Assembly (NCBI RefSeq): GCF_003999975.1
Contig: NZ_RJAC01000001.1
Location: 248,001 to 312,000 of the forward strand
DNA: 64,000 bases
Direction of reading: 5' to 3'
Origin: Actinoplanes solisilvae
Lineage (GTDB): Bacteria > Actinomycetota > Actinomycetes > Mycobacteriales > Micromonosporaceae
This document shows, piece after piece, positions 41,994-50,618 of this stretch. A program made the position numbers and the translations under genes. How positions within the stretch are numbered: position 1 is the first letter of the stretch; every line of letters begins with the position of its first letter. Under the pieces are notes generated by a model that did not search any database, was not told where the DNA came from, and saw only the letters and a program-made list of their open reading frames with translations.

Positions 41994-44900
41994 TCAGCGG
42001 ACGGTGGTGCTGCCGGAACGTCCGGCGCCGGTGCCGACGGTGTTGACCTGCTGAACCGTGATGCGGTAACGCGTACCGGCCTTGACACCCGCCGGGGCGG
42101 TCACGGTCGTCGAACGGGCCGATGCCGGCAGGATCAGCACCCGCGGCGCGCCGGTGACGGCGCCCTTGGCGGTCAGGCGCTGGATCGTCACCCGGAAGCC
42201 GGTGAGCGCGGCGCCACCGTTGTTGCCGGGCCTCCACGACGCCGAGGCGGTGATCTTTCCGCCCTTGGCGCCGGCCTTGACCGTGAGTGAGGCGGTCGCG
42301 GCCGGGACCTTACGCGGCATGGCCACCGACGAGGCCGACGACCAGGCGCCACGGCCGATCTCGTTGACCGCGCGGACCCGGATGCGGTACGCGGTGCCGT
42401 TGGCCAGGCCGGTCAGGGCGAGCTGCGAGACCCCGCCGGGTGCGGTGCGGATGGCGTACAGGGCGCCGGAGCCGGTGCGGATCTCGATCTCGTAGCGCAG
42501 GATCGGCGAGTGGCCGTTGCTGGCCGGGGCCGTCCAGCGGGCCACCACGACGCCGTTGCCGGTGCTGACGCCGCCGATCCGGGGAGCGCCGGCCACGGTG
42601 GGCGGCGGCGGGTTGCCGGTTCCCGGGTCGGTGGTCCCGTTCCCGGTGCCGGTGCCGGGGTCGGTCGTGCCGTTGCCAGTTCCGGTGCCCGGGTCGGTCG
42701 TGCCGTTGCCAGTTCCGGTGCCCGGGTCAGTCGTCCCGTTGCCAGTTCCGGTGCCCGGGTCAGTCGTCCCGTTGCCAGTTCCGGTGCCCGGGTCAGTCGT
42801 CCCGTTGCCGGTACCGGTGCCCGGGTCAGTCGTGCCGTTGCCGGTTCCGGTGCCGGGATCAGTGGTGCCCGGGTCGGTGGTGCTGGGGTCGGTGGTGCCG
42901 GGGTCGGTGGTGCCGGGGTCGGTGGTGCCGGGGTCGGTGGTGCCGGGGTCGGTGGTGCCGCCGCCCGGGTTGGGGACGACCGCGGCCGGCACGACCACGT
43001 TGGACATCGCCGACTCGACGCTGGCGCCGACCGAGTTGACCGCGCGGACCCAGAAGCCGTAGGGAACGCCGTTGGTCAGGCCGGTCATCGTCATCTCGGT
43101 CGCCGTGCTGCCGGCCGCGTCGACACCCAGCACGATCCCGGTGTCGGGGTCGATCGCCTGGATCTCGTAGCCGTTGATGTCCGATCCACCGTTCTCGGCC
43201 GGCGCGGTCCAGCGGATCACGGCCGACTCGTCACCACCGGTCGCCAGGCCGATGACCGGGGCGTCCGGCGCGGCCGGGTTGGCCGGCGTGCCCGGGTTGG
43301 CCGGCGTGCCCGGGTTGGCCGGCGTGCCCGGGCTCGGGCCGGTGGGGTTGGTCGGGTTCGTCGGGTTCGTCGGGTTGGTGGGGTCGGTCGGGTTGGTGGG
43401 GTCGGTCGGGTCGACCGGGGTCTCGTCGTCGTCGCCCGTCTCGTCGTCGTCGCCGTCCTCGTCCTCGTCGCCCGGCGGGTCGTCGTCGGGCGCCGGGGCC
43501 ACCGGGGTCACCGGCGTCGAGGAGGCCGAGAACTCGCCCGGCCCGTTGGTCGTCTCGACCCGCACCCGGAAGCTCACCGGAACACCGTTGGTCAGACCGT
43601 CCACGACCAGGTCGCGGGTGGTCGCGGGCAGGTCGGTCAGGGTGACCACGCCAGCCGCCGTGCGCTCCAGCGTCAGCCCGGTGATCTCACCGCCGGGAAC
43701 CGTCTCGGGCACGGTCAGCAGCACCGTCGCCTGGCCGTTGCCGGCGAAGGCGGAGACTCCGAGGAAGGCCGGCACGACCGGAACGAGCGCGTCGGTGAAC
43801 TGCAGTTGCTCGACGTTGCGCACCGTGTCGGTGCCGTCGGGGCCGGCCACGATCACGCCGCCGTCGACGGGGGTGATCGCGTACTGCACGCTGGCCGCCG
43901 AGAACACCGCGGTGTCCAGATCGTCGGCCGCCGAGGTCTTGATCTCCCGTACGGCGAAGATGTTGCCGGGGTTGATCCGGCCGGCGAAGACGTCGGCCTT
44001 GAGCTCGTTCATGGTGCGGGCGGTCCGTACGACGGCGCCGGTCTCGGAGCGCACCTCGAGGCGCACGTCGAGGTAGCGGTTGCCGTCGAGGATGTCGTCG
44101 CCGAGCCGGCCCTCGAGCAGGTCGTTGCCGCCACCGCCGAGCAGGATGTTGCCCTCGCCCCAGACGTTGCCCGTCAGGTCGCACGGGCGGCCCGACGCGT
44201 TGCCCACCGTCGAGGCGGGGATCGGCAGGTCGGTGACCACCTGGTCGAGGTTCTTGATGCGGGCCACGCCGGCCGTGTCGAGCGCGTCGCAGCCGATGAA
44301 ACCGCCGCCGCCGACCTGCGACGGGATGCGGTCGTCGCCGCGGAGCACGTCGTTCTTGGGGCCGCCGGAGAGTGCCTCGACCTCGTTGTAGCGGTCACGC
44401 ACACCGGTCGCGAGGATCTCGAGCGGAGGCAGCGGCAGGTCGAGGTCGGAGTCGATCGCGTCGCCGTCGCCGTTCGCGATCGACCAGTCGTAGCCCGAGC
44501 CGCCGGCGTTCTTCTCGATGCCGGGACCCTGGACGCCGATGTCGTCGCCGCCCTCCATGTCGTAGTCGTCGTCGCCGCCCTGACCGATCTGGATGTCGTG
44601 GCCGGGCTTGTTCGAGTCGTCGAGGAAGAACAGGTTGCCGCTGTCGCCTTGGAGCAGGTCGGGTCCGTTGCCGCCCTCCATCCAGTCGTCGCCGGAGTCG
44701 GCCATCGCGATGTCCTCGCCGTCGCCGGCGTTCACGAAGTCGTCGCCCTCACCGGCGAACGAGTCGTTGATGTTCGCGCCGCCGTCGATGAAGTCCTTGC
44801 CCGGACCGCCGTTCACGATGTCGAGCCCGGGACCGGCGTCGATCGCGTCGTTGCCCGGCCCGCCGCGCGGCATGTCGTCGCCGCCGGTGTCGGTGATGAC

Positions 44901-47798
44901 GTCGTCGCCCTCGCCGCCGAAGACGAGGTCGTTGCCGGCGCCGCCCTCGAGGACGTCGTCGCTCTTGTCGCCCCAGATGGTGTCGTTGTCGTTGCCGGCC
45001 GCGACGCGGTCGACGTTCCCGGTGCCGGTGAAGACGGACTGGCCGTTGATGCCGGGCCGGTCGACGGTGTTGCGGGCGCGGTAGCGGATCGTGCCGTCCG
45101 ACATGCGGATCAGCAGCTTGCTCTCGTCGCAGGCGGTGGCCGGGTCGTCGGTCACCTGGTTGCCGAACTGCTCGTAGCCCTCGGGGGTGCCGGCCAGCTT
45201 GGCCAGGCTGAACTTGCAGTCCGAGGTGGCGAACACGTCGGCTCGCAGGTTCTGGGCCGAGGTGGTGCGGCCGATCAGCTCGGCGAACGAGTTGCCCTCG
45301 AGCTGGCTGCGCAGGTTCATGCCGGGGGTGCGGGCCAGGTAGTAGAGGCGGTCGCCGTTCTGCAGGTTGGTCAGCTGGTTCTCGAAGACGTAGTTGAACG
45401 TGGTGCCGAGCAGGCCACCGAACGGGTCGGTCACCTCGGCCAGGCCGCCGATCCACAGGTCGACGTCGTCGAGGCCGCTGGTCGCGGCGGTCCACGAGCC
45501 GGTCGCGTTCAGGAAGGCGGCGGCGTCGGCCGGCACGGTCTCGCCCGGCTGCGGGTCGACCAGGCGGCGGGCGGCCTCACGCTTGGCGGCCGTGGTGGTC
45601 GCGCTGACGACGCTCGGGTGCTTCCCGTACGCGGCCACGAAGTTCACGAGCGACTCGGGGTGCTTCAGGTGCTCGCCGAAGTCGACCCAGCTGGCGTACG
45701 GCTTCAACTGCGAGTCCCGCGTACGGTCGAAGATCGTGCGACGGAAGTTGTTCAGCGAGGGCACACCCTCGGAGCGGCCGCGGGCGATGTTCAGCGAGGC
45801 CAGGTCCATCGGCAGGCCGAGCAGGTTGTTGCGCAGCGTGTCGGTCATGAACTCGTCGAGCTCGTTGCCGACCTGCGACGACATGCCGTTGATGACGATG
45901 CCGGCCGCCTCCTCGGGGCTCATCGTGCCGCCGTTGGTGTAGGCGGGCGGATTGAGGAAGCCGTCGAGCAGCGAGAGCGAGTCGTCGGTGCCGTCGTTGT
46001 GGGTGCGGGTGATCGTCTCGGTCAGCATCGAGTGGCCGAAGCGGTAGACGGAGTGCGCGAACTCGGCGTACACGGCCGGGTTGAGGTCGGTCTGGGTGAA
46101 CGCGAACGGCTGGAACGGGTTGATCGCCGGCTGGATCTTGCGGGCGAACTCCTCGAAGACCAGGTGCTGGTACTCCATCTCGTTCACGAACTTGGCGGCC
46201 TGGAAGATCCGCTCGCCGTTCCAGGCGCCGCCCGGGAGCTTCCATTCGCCCAGCGCCGGGCCGGCGTCGGCGGTCAGGACCCGCTCGATGTCGGTCACCA
46301 GACGGTTGTGCTCGGAGTGGAAGACCTGGTGCACGGCGGTGAGCCCGACGTTCTCGTTGACCCGTCCGTCACCGGCGATGTAGTGCGCGTCGAGCATCTC
46401 GTCGTCGTAGGTGCCGGGTGCCTGGCTCGCGAAGTCGGCGCTGGCGACGTCGTCGCCGTCCTTCTGCGGCGCGACCTTAGGGGTGGCCGGGTTGTGGTCG
46501 TGGTCGACCGGCGTGGGGTCGGCGTTGTGCGCGATGTCGGCGAGGAACGCGGTGTCGAAGCGCAGCGTGTCCGCGGGCACGGCGACCGGGTTGGCGGTGT
46601 CGCCCTCGACCAGGCCGGTGGCGGTCACGAACTGCGGGAGGCCGCGAGCCGGGCCGGGGACGAACTTGCCGTACGGGTCGGCGAGCACGGTCGGCACGTT
46701 GAGCACGTCGGCGTCGCTGAGCGCCAGGCCGAGCACGTCGCGGGCCTGCGTCTTGACCTCGGCCCAGGTGGGCAGGCCGCCGGTCGCGCCGCCCAGCAGG
46801 TCGCCGGTCGAGACCGGGCCGTCGGGGCCGGCGGTGTACTCACGCAGGAAGACCTGGTGGGAGGCGTGCGACGTGTAGGTCTGCGAGTTGTCGACGAACG
46901 GCGTGTCGGTGTTCTTGGCGTCCTGAACGTCGTCGGCGGTGCCGAGCCGGCCGTCGGGGCCGGGCTGGTTGGCCGCCCGGGTCATGGCCATGAACCGCAT
47001 CGACGGCTTGACGTAGTTGGCGTCGCCCGGCTTGGGGTCGTCGGCGTTGCCCGGCACGCGGTCGGGGCCGGCGAGCAGCGGGTCGTCGGCGCGCAGCGGC
47101 ACCACGACCGTGCCGCCGCCCTTGACGGTCAGGTCGATGCCGTGGTCGAAGAACTGCCCGAAGAGCGTGAACCACGAGTTGTACGGGGCGGAGAGCCCGA
47201 TGTCGGTGGTCACGTTCGGGATGGACAGGGTGTCGCCCTCGGTGGCCGGGTCGGCGCCGGAGGACTGGCTGCGCACCGGGGTGCCGGCCGCCGCGACCGC
47301 CGCCGGGTTGTTGGCGGTCTGGTCGGCGATCAGGTTGCTGATCGTGCGGGGGCGGCTGTCGACGACCGTGTTGTTCGCGGTCTTGTCGGCGTACGTGGTG
47401 GGGAAGCTGGGGCTACCGGGGCCGAACATGTTCGCCGGGGCGGTCTCGCCCGCGCCGAAGCTCTTGCCGGCCAGGCGCGGGAAGAGCTGGTCGACCGCGC
47501 CGTAGTTCTCCTGGCCCGGGGTCAGGTTGTTGCAGGAGCCGTCGACCGTGCGCAGGCCCATCGAGATCATCGGGCTGGGCATCTGGTCGGGCCCGTTGCC
47601 GATCAGCGCGCCACAGGGGCCGGTGCGGCTGGTCGTGTTGGCCACATGCGCCTCAGCGATCTTGATCTGCTTGAGGATGTAGGCGAGGTCGGCCGCGGTG
47701 ACCTGGAAGCCTGCCGCGACCGGCGCCGCCTCGGCCGGCGTGGCGACGATCAGCGAGGCGAGCAGGGAACCGAGGGCGATTGCTGGTCGAAATCTCAT
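41994..47798 (-). CDS. Giant secreted haem peroxidase with RTX repeats and Fn3 domains
   Basis: A 1934-residue exported protein with a Sec signal peptide (MRFRPAIALGSLLASLIVA...AEA). Animal-type haem peroxidase domain about residues 160-800: distal His in FGQFFDHGIDL (about 216), GRVNENVGLTAVHQVF with the catalytic Arg and haem-linking Glu positions (about 474-490), EHNRLV, and proximal His in YRFGHSML (about 588). RTX Ca-binding nonapeptides (GGAGNDLVFGGEGDD and others) at about 926-1053 and in further degenerate copies. Then Fn3-like domains (about 1343-1432, 1509-1611, 1733-1832, 1833-1934) separated by Asp/Pro/Thr- and Gly/Thr-rich linkers. Peroxidase plus RTX is the arrangement of Mn(II)-oxidising MopA proteins. 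GGGGAG lies 7 nt before the ATG. Confidence 0.9.
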   Translation of the reverse strand: MRFRPAIALGSLLASLIVATPAEAAPVAAGFQVTAADLAYILKQIKIAEAHVANTTSRTGPCGALIGNGPDQMPSPMISMGLRTVDGSCNNLTPGQENYGAVDQLFPRLAGKSFGAGETAPANMFGPGSPSFPTTYADKTANNTVVDSRPRTISNLIADQTANNPAAVAAAGTPVRSQSSGADPATEGDTLSIPNVTTDIGLSAPYNSWFTLFGQFFDHGIDLTVKGGGTVVVPLRADDPLLAGPDRVPGNADDPKPGDANYVKPSMRFMAMTRAANQPGPDGRLGTADDVQDAKNTDTPFVDNSQTYTSHASHQVFLREYTAGPDGPVSTGDLLGGATGGLPTWAEVKTQARDVLGLALSDADVLNVPTVLADPYGKFVPGPARGLPQFVTATGLVEGDTANPVAVPADTLRFDTAFLADIAHNADPTPVDHDHNPATPKVAPQKDGDDVASADFASQAPGTYDDEMLDAHYIAGDGRVNENVGLTAVHQVFHSEHNRLVTDIERVLTADAGPALGEWKLPGGAWNGERIFQAAKFVNEMEYQHLVFEEFARKIQPAINPFQPFAFTQTDLNPAVYAEFAHSVYRFGHSMLTETITRTHNDGTDDSLSLLDGFLNPPAYTNGGTMSPEEAAGIVINGMSSQVGNELDEFMTDTLRNNLLGLPMDLASLNIARGRSEGVPSLNNFRRTIFDRTRDSQLKPYASWVDFGEHLKHPESLVNFVAAYGKHPSVVSATTTAAKREAARRLVDPQPGETVPADAAAFLNATGSWTAATSGLDDVDLWIGGLAEVTDPFGGLLGTTFNYVFENQLTNLQNGDRLYYLARTPGMNLRSQLEGNSFAELIGRTTSAQNLRADVFATSDCKFSLAKLAGTPEGYEQFGNQVTDDPATACDESKLLIRMSDGTIRYRARNTVDRPGINGQSVFTGTGNVDRVAAGNDNDTIWGDKSDDVLEGGAGNDLVFGGEGDDVITDTGGDDMPRGGPGNDAIDAGPGLDIVNGGPGKDFIDGGANINDSFAGEGDDFVNAGDGEDIAMADSGDDWMEGGNGPDLLQGDSGNLFFLDDSNKPGHDIQIGQGGDDDYDMEGGDDIGVQGPGIEKNAGGSGYDWSIANGDGDAIDSDLDLPLPPLEILATGVRDRYNEVEALSGGPKNDVLRGDDRIPSQVGGGGFIGCDALDTAGVARIKNLDQVVTDLPIPASTVGNASGRPCDLTGNVWGEGNILLGGGGNDLLEGRLGDDILDGNRYLDVRLEVRSETGAVVRTARTMNELKADVFAGRINPGNIFAVREIKTSAADDLDTAVFSAASVQYAITPVDGGVIVAGPDGTDTVRNVEQLQFTDALVPVVPAFLGVSAFAGNGQATVLLTVPETVPGGEITGLTLERTAAGVVTLTDLPATTRDLVVDGLTNGVPVSFRVRVETTNGPGEFSASSTPVTPVAPAPDDDPPGDEDEDGDDDETGDDDETPVDPTDPTNPTDPTNPTNPTNPTNPTGPSPGTPANPGTPANPGTPANPAAPDAPVIGLATGGDESAVIRWTAPAENGGSDINGYEIQAIDPDTGIVLGVDAAGSTATEMTMTGLTNGVPYGFWVRAVNSVGASVESAMSNVVVPAAVVPNPGGGTTDPGTTDPGTTDPGTTDPGTTDPSTTDPGTTDPGTGTGNGTTDPGTGTGNGTTDPGTGTGNGTTDPGTGTGNGTTDPGTGTGNGTTDPGTGTGNGTTDPGTGTGNGTTDPGTGNPPPPTVAGAPRIGGVSTGNGVVVARWTAPASNGHSPILRYEIEIRTGSGALYAIRTAPGGVSQLALTGLANGTAYRIRVRAVNEIGRGAWSSASSVAMPRKVPAATASLTVKAGAKGGKITASASWRPGNNGGAALTGFRVTIQRLTAKGAVTGAPRVLILPASARSTTVTAPAGVKAGTRYRITVQQVNTVGTGAGRSGSTTVR
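42610..42960. repeat. Coding tandem repeats (Thr/Asp/Pro/Gly linker)
   Basis: Within the peroxidase gene, repeats of about 33 bp encoding TDPGTGTGNGT (seven or so copies, 42610-42855) are followed by 15-bp repeats encoding TDPGT (42860-42960). They form a flexible linker of about 115 residues between Fn3-like domains 2 and 3. Near-identical DNA units suggest recent expansion and length polymorphism. A second, shorter set (GTPANP and TNPTDP units) lies at 43280-43440. Confidence 0.9.
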
Positions 47799-47888
47799 GC
47801 ACGTTCTCCCCGGGAGCTAGGAAAACCGGAATTTCGTATATATTGCTGATTTCGGATTTGGTGCCGGTGTCGTTGTTCTGAGGCGCGG

Positions 47889-47924
47889 CTGAACGCCAGT
47901 CGGTGAGCTGAAGCAGTCCTGAAG
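47889..47924. promoter_or_regulatory. Putative SARP box upstream of the peroxidase gene
   Basis: GCTGAAG and CCTGAAG have their CTGA cores at 47908 and 47919, exactly 11 bp apart; a third related GCTGAAC core lies at 47889. The same core, at the same 11-bp phase, occurs at 50540-50567 next to the SARP gene. SARP and OmpR-type winged helices bind direct repeats with 11-bp periodicity, so I infer a shared regulator. The sites are 91-126 bp upstream of the peroxidase ATG. Confidence 0.5.
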
Positions 47925-48008
47925 CGCGGAGGCACCGAGGCGGCAGTACGGCGGTTTTCGGAGCCGAGCGCGACCGCACGGCGGCGTTTGAAGAACGGAC
48001 ATACGACA

Positions 48009-48037
48009 GAGGACCGCCCATCAGTGGACGGTCCTCA
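48009..48037 (-). terminator. Hairpin terminator after the MCO operon
   Basis: Arms GAGGACCG (48009-48016) and CGGTCCTC (48030-48037), with an inner CCA/TGG pairing, form a stem 15 bp after the stop of the 48053 gene in the minus direction. Only TCTGTCGT follows, so the T-tract is weak. It separates the MCO unit from the peroxidase promoter. Confidence 0.65.
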
Positions 48038-48052
48038 GGTCGTACGTCTGAA

Positions 48053-48811
48053 TTAGTTGTGTTTTCCGTGGGGGCCGTCGGTCAGGCTCGGGACGCCGTT
48101 CGACAGGTCTACGCCTGGGTCGGGCAGGCTCGCCGAGACGGCGACCCGATCGGCCGGCACCTTGGCCGCGCGGCCCATCGCACTGCGCACCGTGGCGATC
48201 GTGGCGTCACTCAGCACCGCTCCGAAGTAATGCACCACCACCCCGGCCGGCTGCACCTTGGTGTCGTACTTGTTCAGCGAGTCGTAGAGGATGCCCTCGG
48301 TCTCCTGAGCCTTGTTCGCCTGGGTCGGACTGATTCCGCCGGTCGGGAAGGCCGCGAAGGTCACGTCGTGCACGAGCACCGGTTCGACCAGGTAGAAGGC
48401 CACGTCGGCGGGCTGATGGTCACGCATGAACGCCTCGGCTGTCTCGACCTTGACGCCCTCCGGCAGCACCATGGTCACCGGTGGCACCAGGTAGTTCAGC
48501 ATCTCGGCGCTGAACACCGCGAAGTTCGCGTCGATCAGCGGACCGACGTTGGCCTTCTTGGCGGCCGCCTGCATCTGCGCCCGCACGGCGTCGTCGGTCA
48601 CGCCCTTCTGGGGCAGCACCCCGATCGCGGCTCGTTCCCGCACCATCGCGCCGTCGAAGGTCGTCAGGGTCTGTTCATCACCCGCGTCGCCCCTCTCGCC
48701 GGCGTCGATCGTCGCCGACACCGCCTCGGGCGCCGCGAGAAAGCGGAATCCGACGTACCCGAGGGCGGCGAGCAGCACGACGGCGGCGACGATCCTCGTA
48801 ACCGTCCGCAT
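48053..48811 (-). CDS. Hypothetical membrane-anchored exported protein paired with the MCO
   Basis: A 252-residue protein with an N-terminal transmembrane or uncleaved signal segment (TRIVAAVVLLAALGYVGF, residues 5-22) and an extracytoplasmic domain of unknown fold. There are two Cys-free halves, a VRERAAIGVLPQKGV segment and an Asp/His-containing C-terminus (SLTDGPHGKHN). The ATG shares its A with the MCO stop (TGATG), so it is translationally coupled to the oxidase. It could be a maturation, anchoring or electron-transfer partner; no family is recognised. Confidence 0.75.
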   Translation of the reverse strand: MRTVTRIVAAVVLLAALGYVGFRFLAAPEAVSATIDAGERGDAGDEQTLTTFDGAMVRERAAIGVLPQKGVTDDAVRAQMQAAAKKANVGPLIDANFAVFSAEMLNYLVPPVTMVLPEGVKVETAEAFMRDHQPADVAFYLVEPVLVHDVTFAAFPTGGISPTQANKAQETEGILYDSLNKYDTKVQPAGVVVHYFGAVLSDATIATVRSAMGRAAKVPADRVAVSASLPDPGVDLSNGVPSLTDGPHGKHN

Positions 48812-50481
48812 CAGGTACCCAAGGGGTAGCTGGGGCGGTACTGGATCGGCATGGCGCTCAGGTCGTCCAGGATCGGACGGTCGGACGTGACCGGGTCGTT
48901 GGTGTTGATACCGCCGACCGCGAACTGGATCATCATGTCGTTGTCCTCGTGCACGAGGTTGTGGCAGTGGATCATGTAGCGCCCGCCGTCGTTGCCGGGG
49001 CCGAGGGTGAACTGCATGATCACCGAGACGGTCTCGTTCTCACCCGCGTAGAAGACGTCCTTGCCGCCGAGCTCCCACGGGTGGGGCTTGTTGCCGGGCG
49101 TGTTGTCGCGCGAGATGATCCGGCCGTCGATGAGGTGGATGTGCACCGGGTGGAACCAGCCACCGGACTTGTTCACGATGTCCCAGATCTCGACGTCGTA
49201 CGGCTTGGGGTTGCCCAGCACGCGTTGGAAGTTCGTCTTCTCGACGTCCTCCCACGTCTCGCCGTTGACCGTCCACATGCCGTGCTTGCGCTCGACCTGC
49301 ACGGTGCGGCGGGCCTTGGCCATCGACGGCGTCAGCTTGTTCACGTCGATCGCGCCGAGGTTGGCGTACGGCTGCGGGCCTAGATCGAGAACCGTGGGCA
49401 TGACGTAGGTGTCCGGCGAACCCGAGTCGGCGACCACCTCGAACTGCATGATCTTGTCGGTGTTCTTGAAGTCGACGTTGTTCTTGTTGCTGAGGTTGCG
49501 CAGCTCGATCTTCGTGCCGGCCTTGTACTTCCGGAAGTCGATCAGCACCTCGTAGCGCTCGGCCACACCGTGCCGGTAGGAGCTCACGGCCGCGGGCTTG
49601 GGCATCATGCCGCCGTCGGTGCCCACGATGTGCAGCGGGTCGCCGTTGCTCAACGCGAACCGGAACGACCGCGAGATGCCGCAGGCCAGCACCCGGAAGC
49701 GGTAGACCCGCGGCTTGACCTTCATCTTGGGCCACGGCACGCCGTTGACCAGGATGACGTCGCCCATGAAGCCCTCGTGCGACGAGTCGTCGAAGGCGAC
49801 CTGCCCGTCGGCCTTGAACGACATGTCGCTGACCATCAGCGGCACGTCGAACTCGCCCTGCGGGAGCTGCGCCTTCTCGTACGGGTCGCTCAGGTGGTAC
49901 TGCGCGGCCAGGCCCATGAAGACGTTCTCCGACGTCATCAGGTGCATGTGGTCGTGGTACCAGAGGGTGCGCGCCTGCTGCCAGTTCGGGTACTTGTACG
50001 TCTTGCATCTGCCCGGCGTGGTCCAGTCGTTCGCGTAGCCGTCGTACTGCGGCAGCGACGCCGACCCGTGCAGGTGCGTGACTGTGCCCATCGACCGGCG
50101 GTTGATCGGGTTCACGGTGAACTGGTTGGCCACCCGCAGCTCGGTGCGGGTGCCCTGGTCGACCTTGATGATCGGGCCGGGGAAGATCCCGTTGTAGCCG
50201 GCGACCGTGGTGGTCAGCCCGGGAACGATGCTCGCCTGGCCGAACTTCTCGGTGACGCGGTATCGCTCCCACGGGCCCTTCTCGTCCGTGCCCGACTCGA
50301 TCGGCATCAGGATCGGCGGGCGCCGGAACATATTCGTGTACGGCGTGGGCGTGTTCTTCGCCGCCAGTTTGCTGGAGGCGGCCACCACTTCGCCGCCGGC
50401 CGCGGCCACGATCAGCCCGCCACCACCAAGAGCCAGGGCGCCGCGCATCAGATTGCGCCGGCTGACTTTCCCGTTCTCCAT
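48811..50481 (-). CDS. TAT-exported multicopper oxidase (CotA/bilirubin-oxidase-like)
   Basis: A 556-residue three-cupredoxin oxidase with a twin-arginine signal (SRRNLMRGALALGGGG). The four copper motifs are complete: HLHG (about residue 136), WYHDHMH (about 175), HPVHIH (about 445) and HCHNLVHEDNDMM (about 508-519), the last with the T1 Cys flanked by His and an axial Met. It couples one-electron oxidation of phenols, bilirubin-like compounds or metal ions to reduction of O2 to water. Substrate is unknown; Mn(II) or phenolics are plausible given the neighbouring peroxidase. It is divergent from the SARP gene. Confidence 0.94.
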   Translation of the reverse strand: MENGKVSRRNLMRGALALGGGGLIVAAAGGEVVAASSKLAAKNTPTPYTNMFRRPPILMPIESGTDEKGPWERYRVTEKFGQASIVPGLTTTVAGYNGIFPGPIIKVDQGTRTELRVANQFTVNPINRRSMGTVTHLHGSASLPQYDGYANDWTTPGRCKTYKYPNWQQARTLWYHDHMHLMTSENVFMGLAAQYHLSDPYEKAQLPQGEFDVPLMVSDMSFKADGQVAFDDSSHEGFMGDVILVNGVPWPKMKVKPRVYRFRVLACGISRSFRFALSNGDPLHIVGTDGGMMPKPAAVSSYRHGVAERYEVLIDFRKYKAGTKIELRNLSNKNNVDFKNTDKIMQFEVVADSGSPDTYVMPTVLDLGPQPYANLGAIDVNKLTPSMAKARRTVQVERKHGMWTVNGETWEDVEKTNFQRVLGNPKPYDVEIWDIVNKSGGWFHPVHIHLIDGRIISRDNTPGNKPHPWELGGKDVFYAGENETVSVIMQFTLGPGNDGGRYMIHCHNLVHEDNDMMIQFAVGGINTNDPVTSDRPILDDLSAMPIQYRPSYPLGT

Positions 50482-50539
50482 CGAACACCCCGTCCGCAGT
50501 CACCACTCACTTGATCGACGCAGACGTTAGGAACCGGCT

Positions 50540-50567
50540 CTGAAGTCGGGCTGAGGAAGTGCTGAGG
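50540..50567. promoter_or_regulatory. Three 11-bp-phased CTGARG repeats between MCO and SARP genes
   Basis: CTGA cores at 50540, 50551 and 50562 (contexts TCTGAAG, GCTGAGG, GCTGAGG) repeat with an exact 11-bp period. They lie in the 137-bp divergent region, 59 bp from the MCO start and 52 bp from the SARP start. This is the geometry of SARP/AfsR and PhoB-type binding sites. The same core occurs upstream of the peroxidase gene. Confidence 0.6.
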
Positions 50568-50618
50568 CGGCCCCAGAAGCTGCCGATAACCCTTCAAGAC
50601 GAATACGAAGGAGCCACC

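Noticed and set aside
42610..42960. Regular repeats considered as a CRISPR array
   Set aside because: Repeats are contiguous without unique spacers and are in-frame codons of a Thr/Gly/Pro linker.
42510..47849. A 1779-codon plus-strand open frame antisense to the peroxidase gene
   Set aside because: It is a shadow of a very GC-rich gene: low-complexity V/G/R/A composition, no domain, no ribosome-binding site, while the minus strand encodes clear peroxidase, RTX and Fn3 features.
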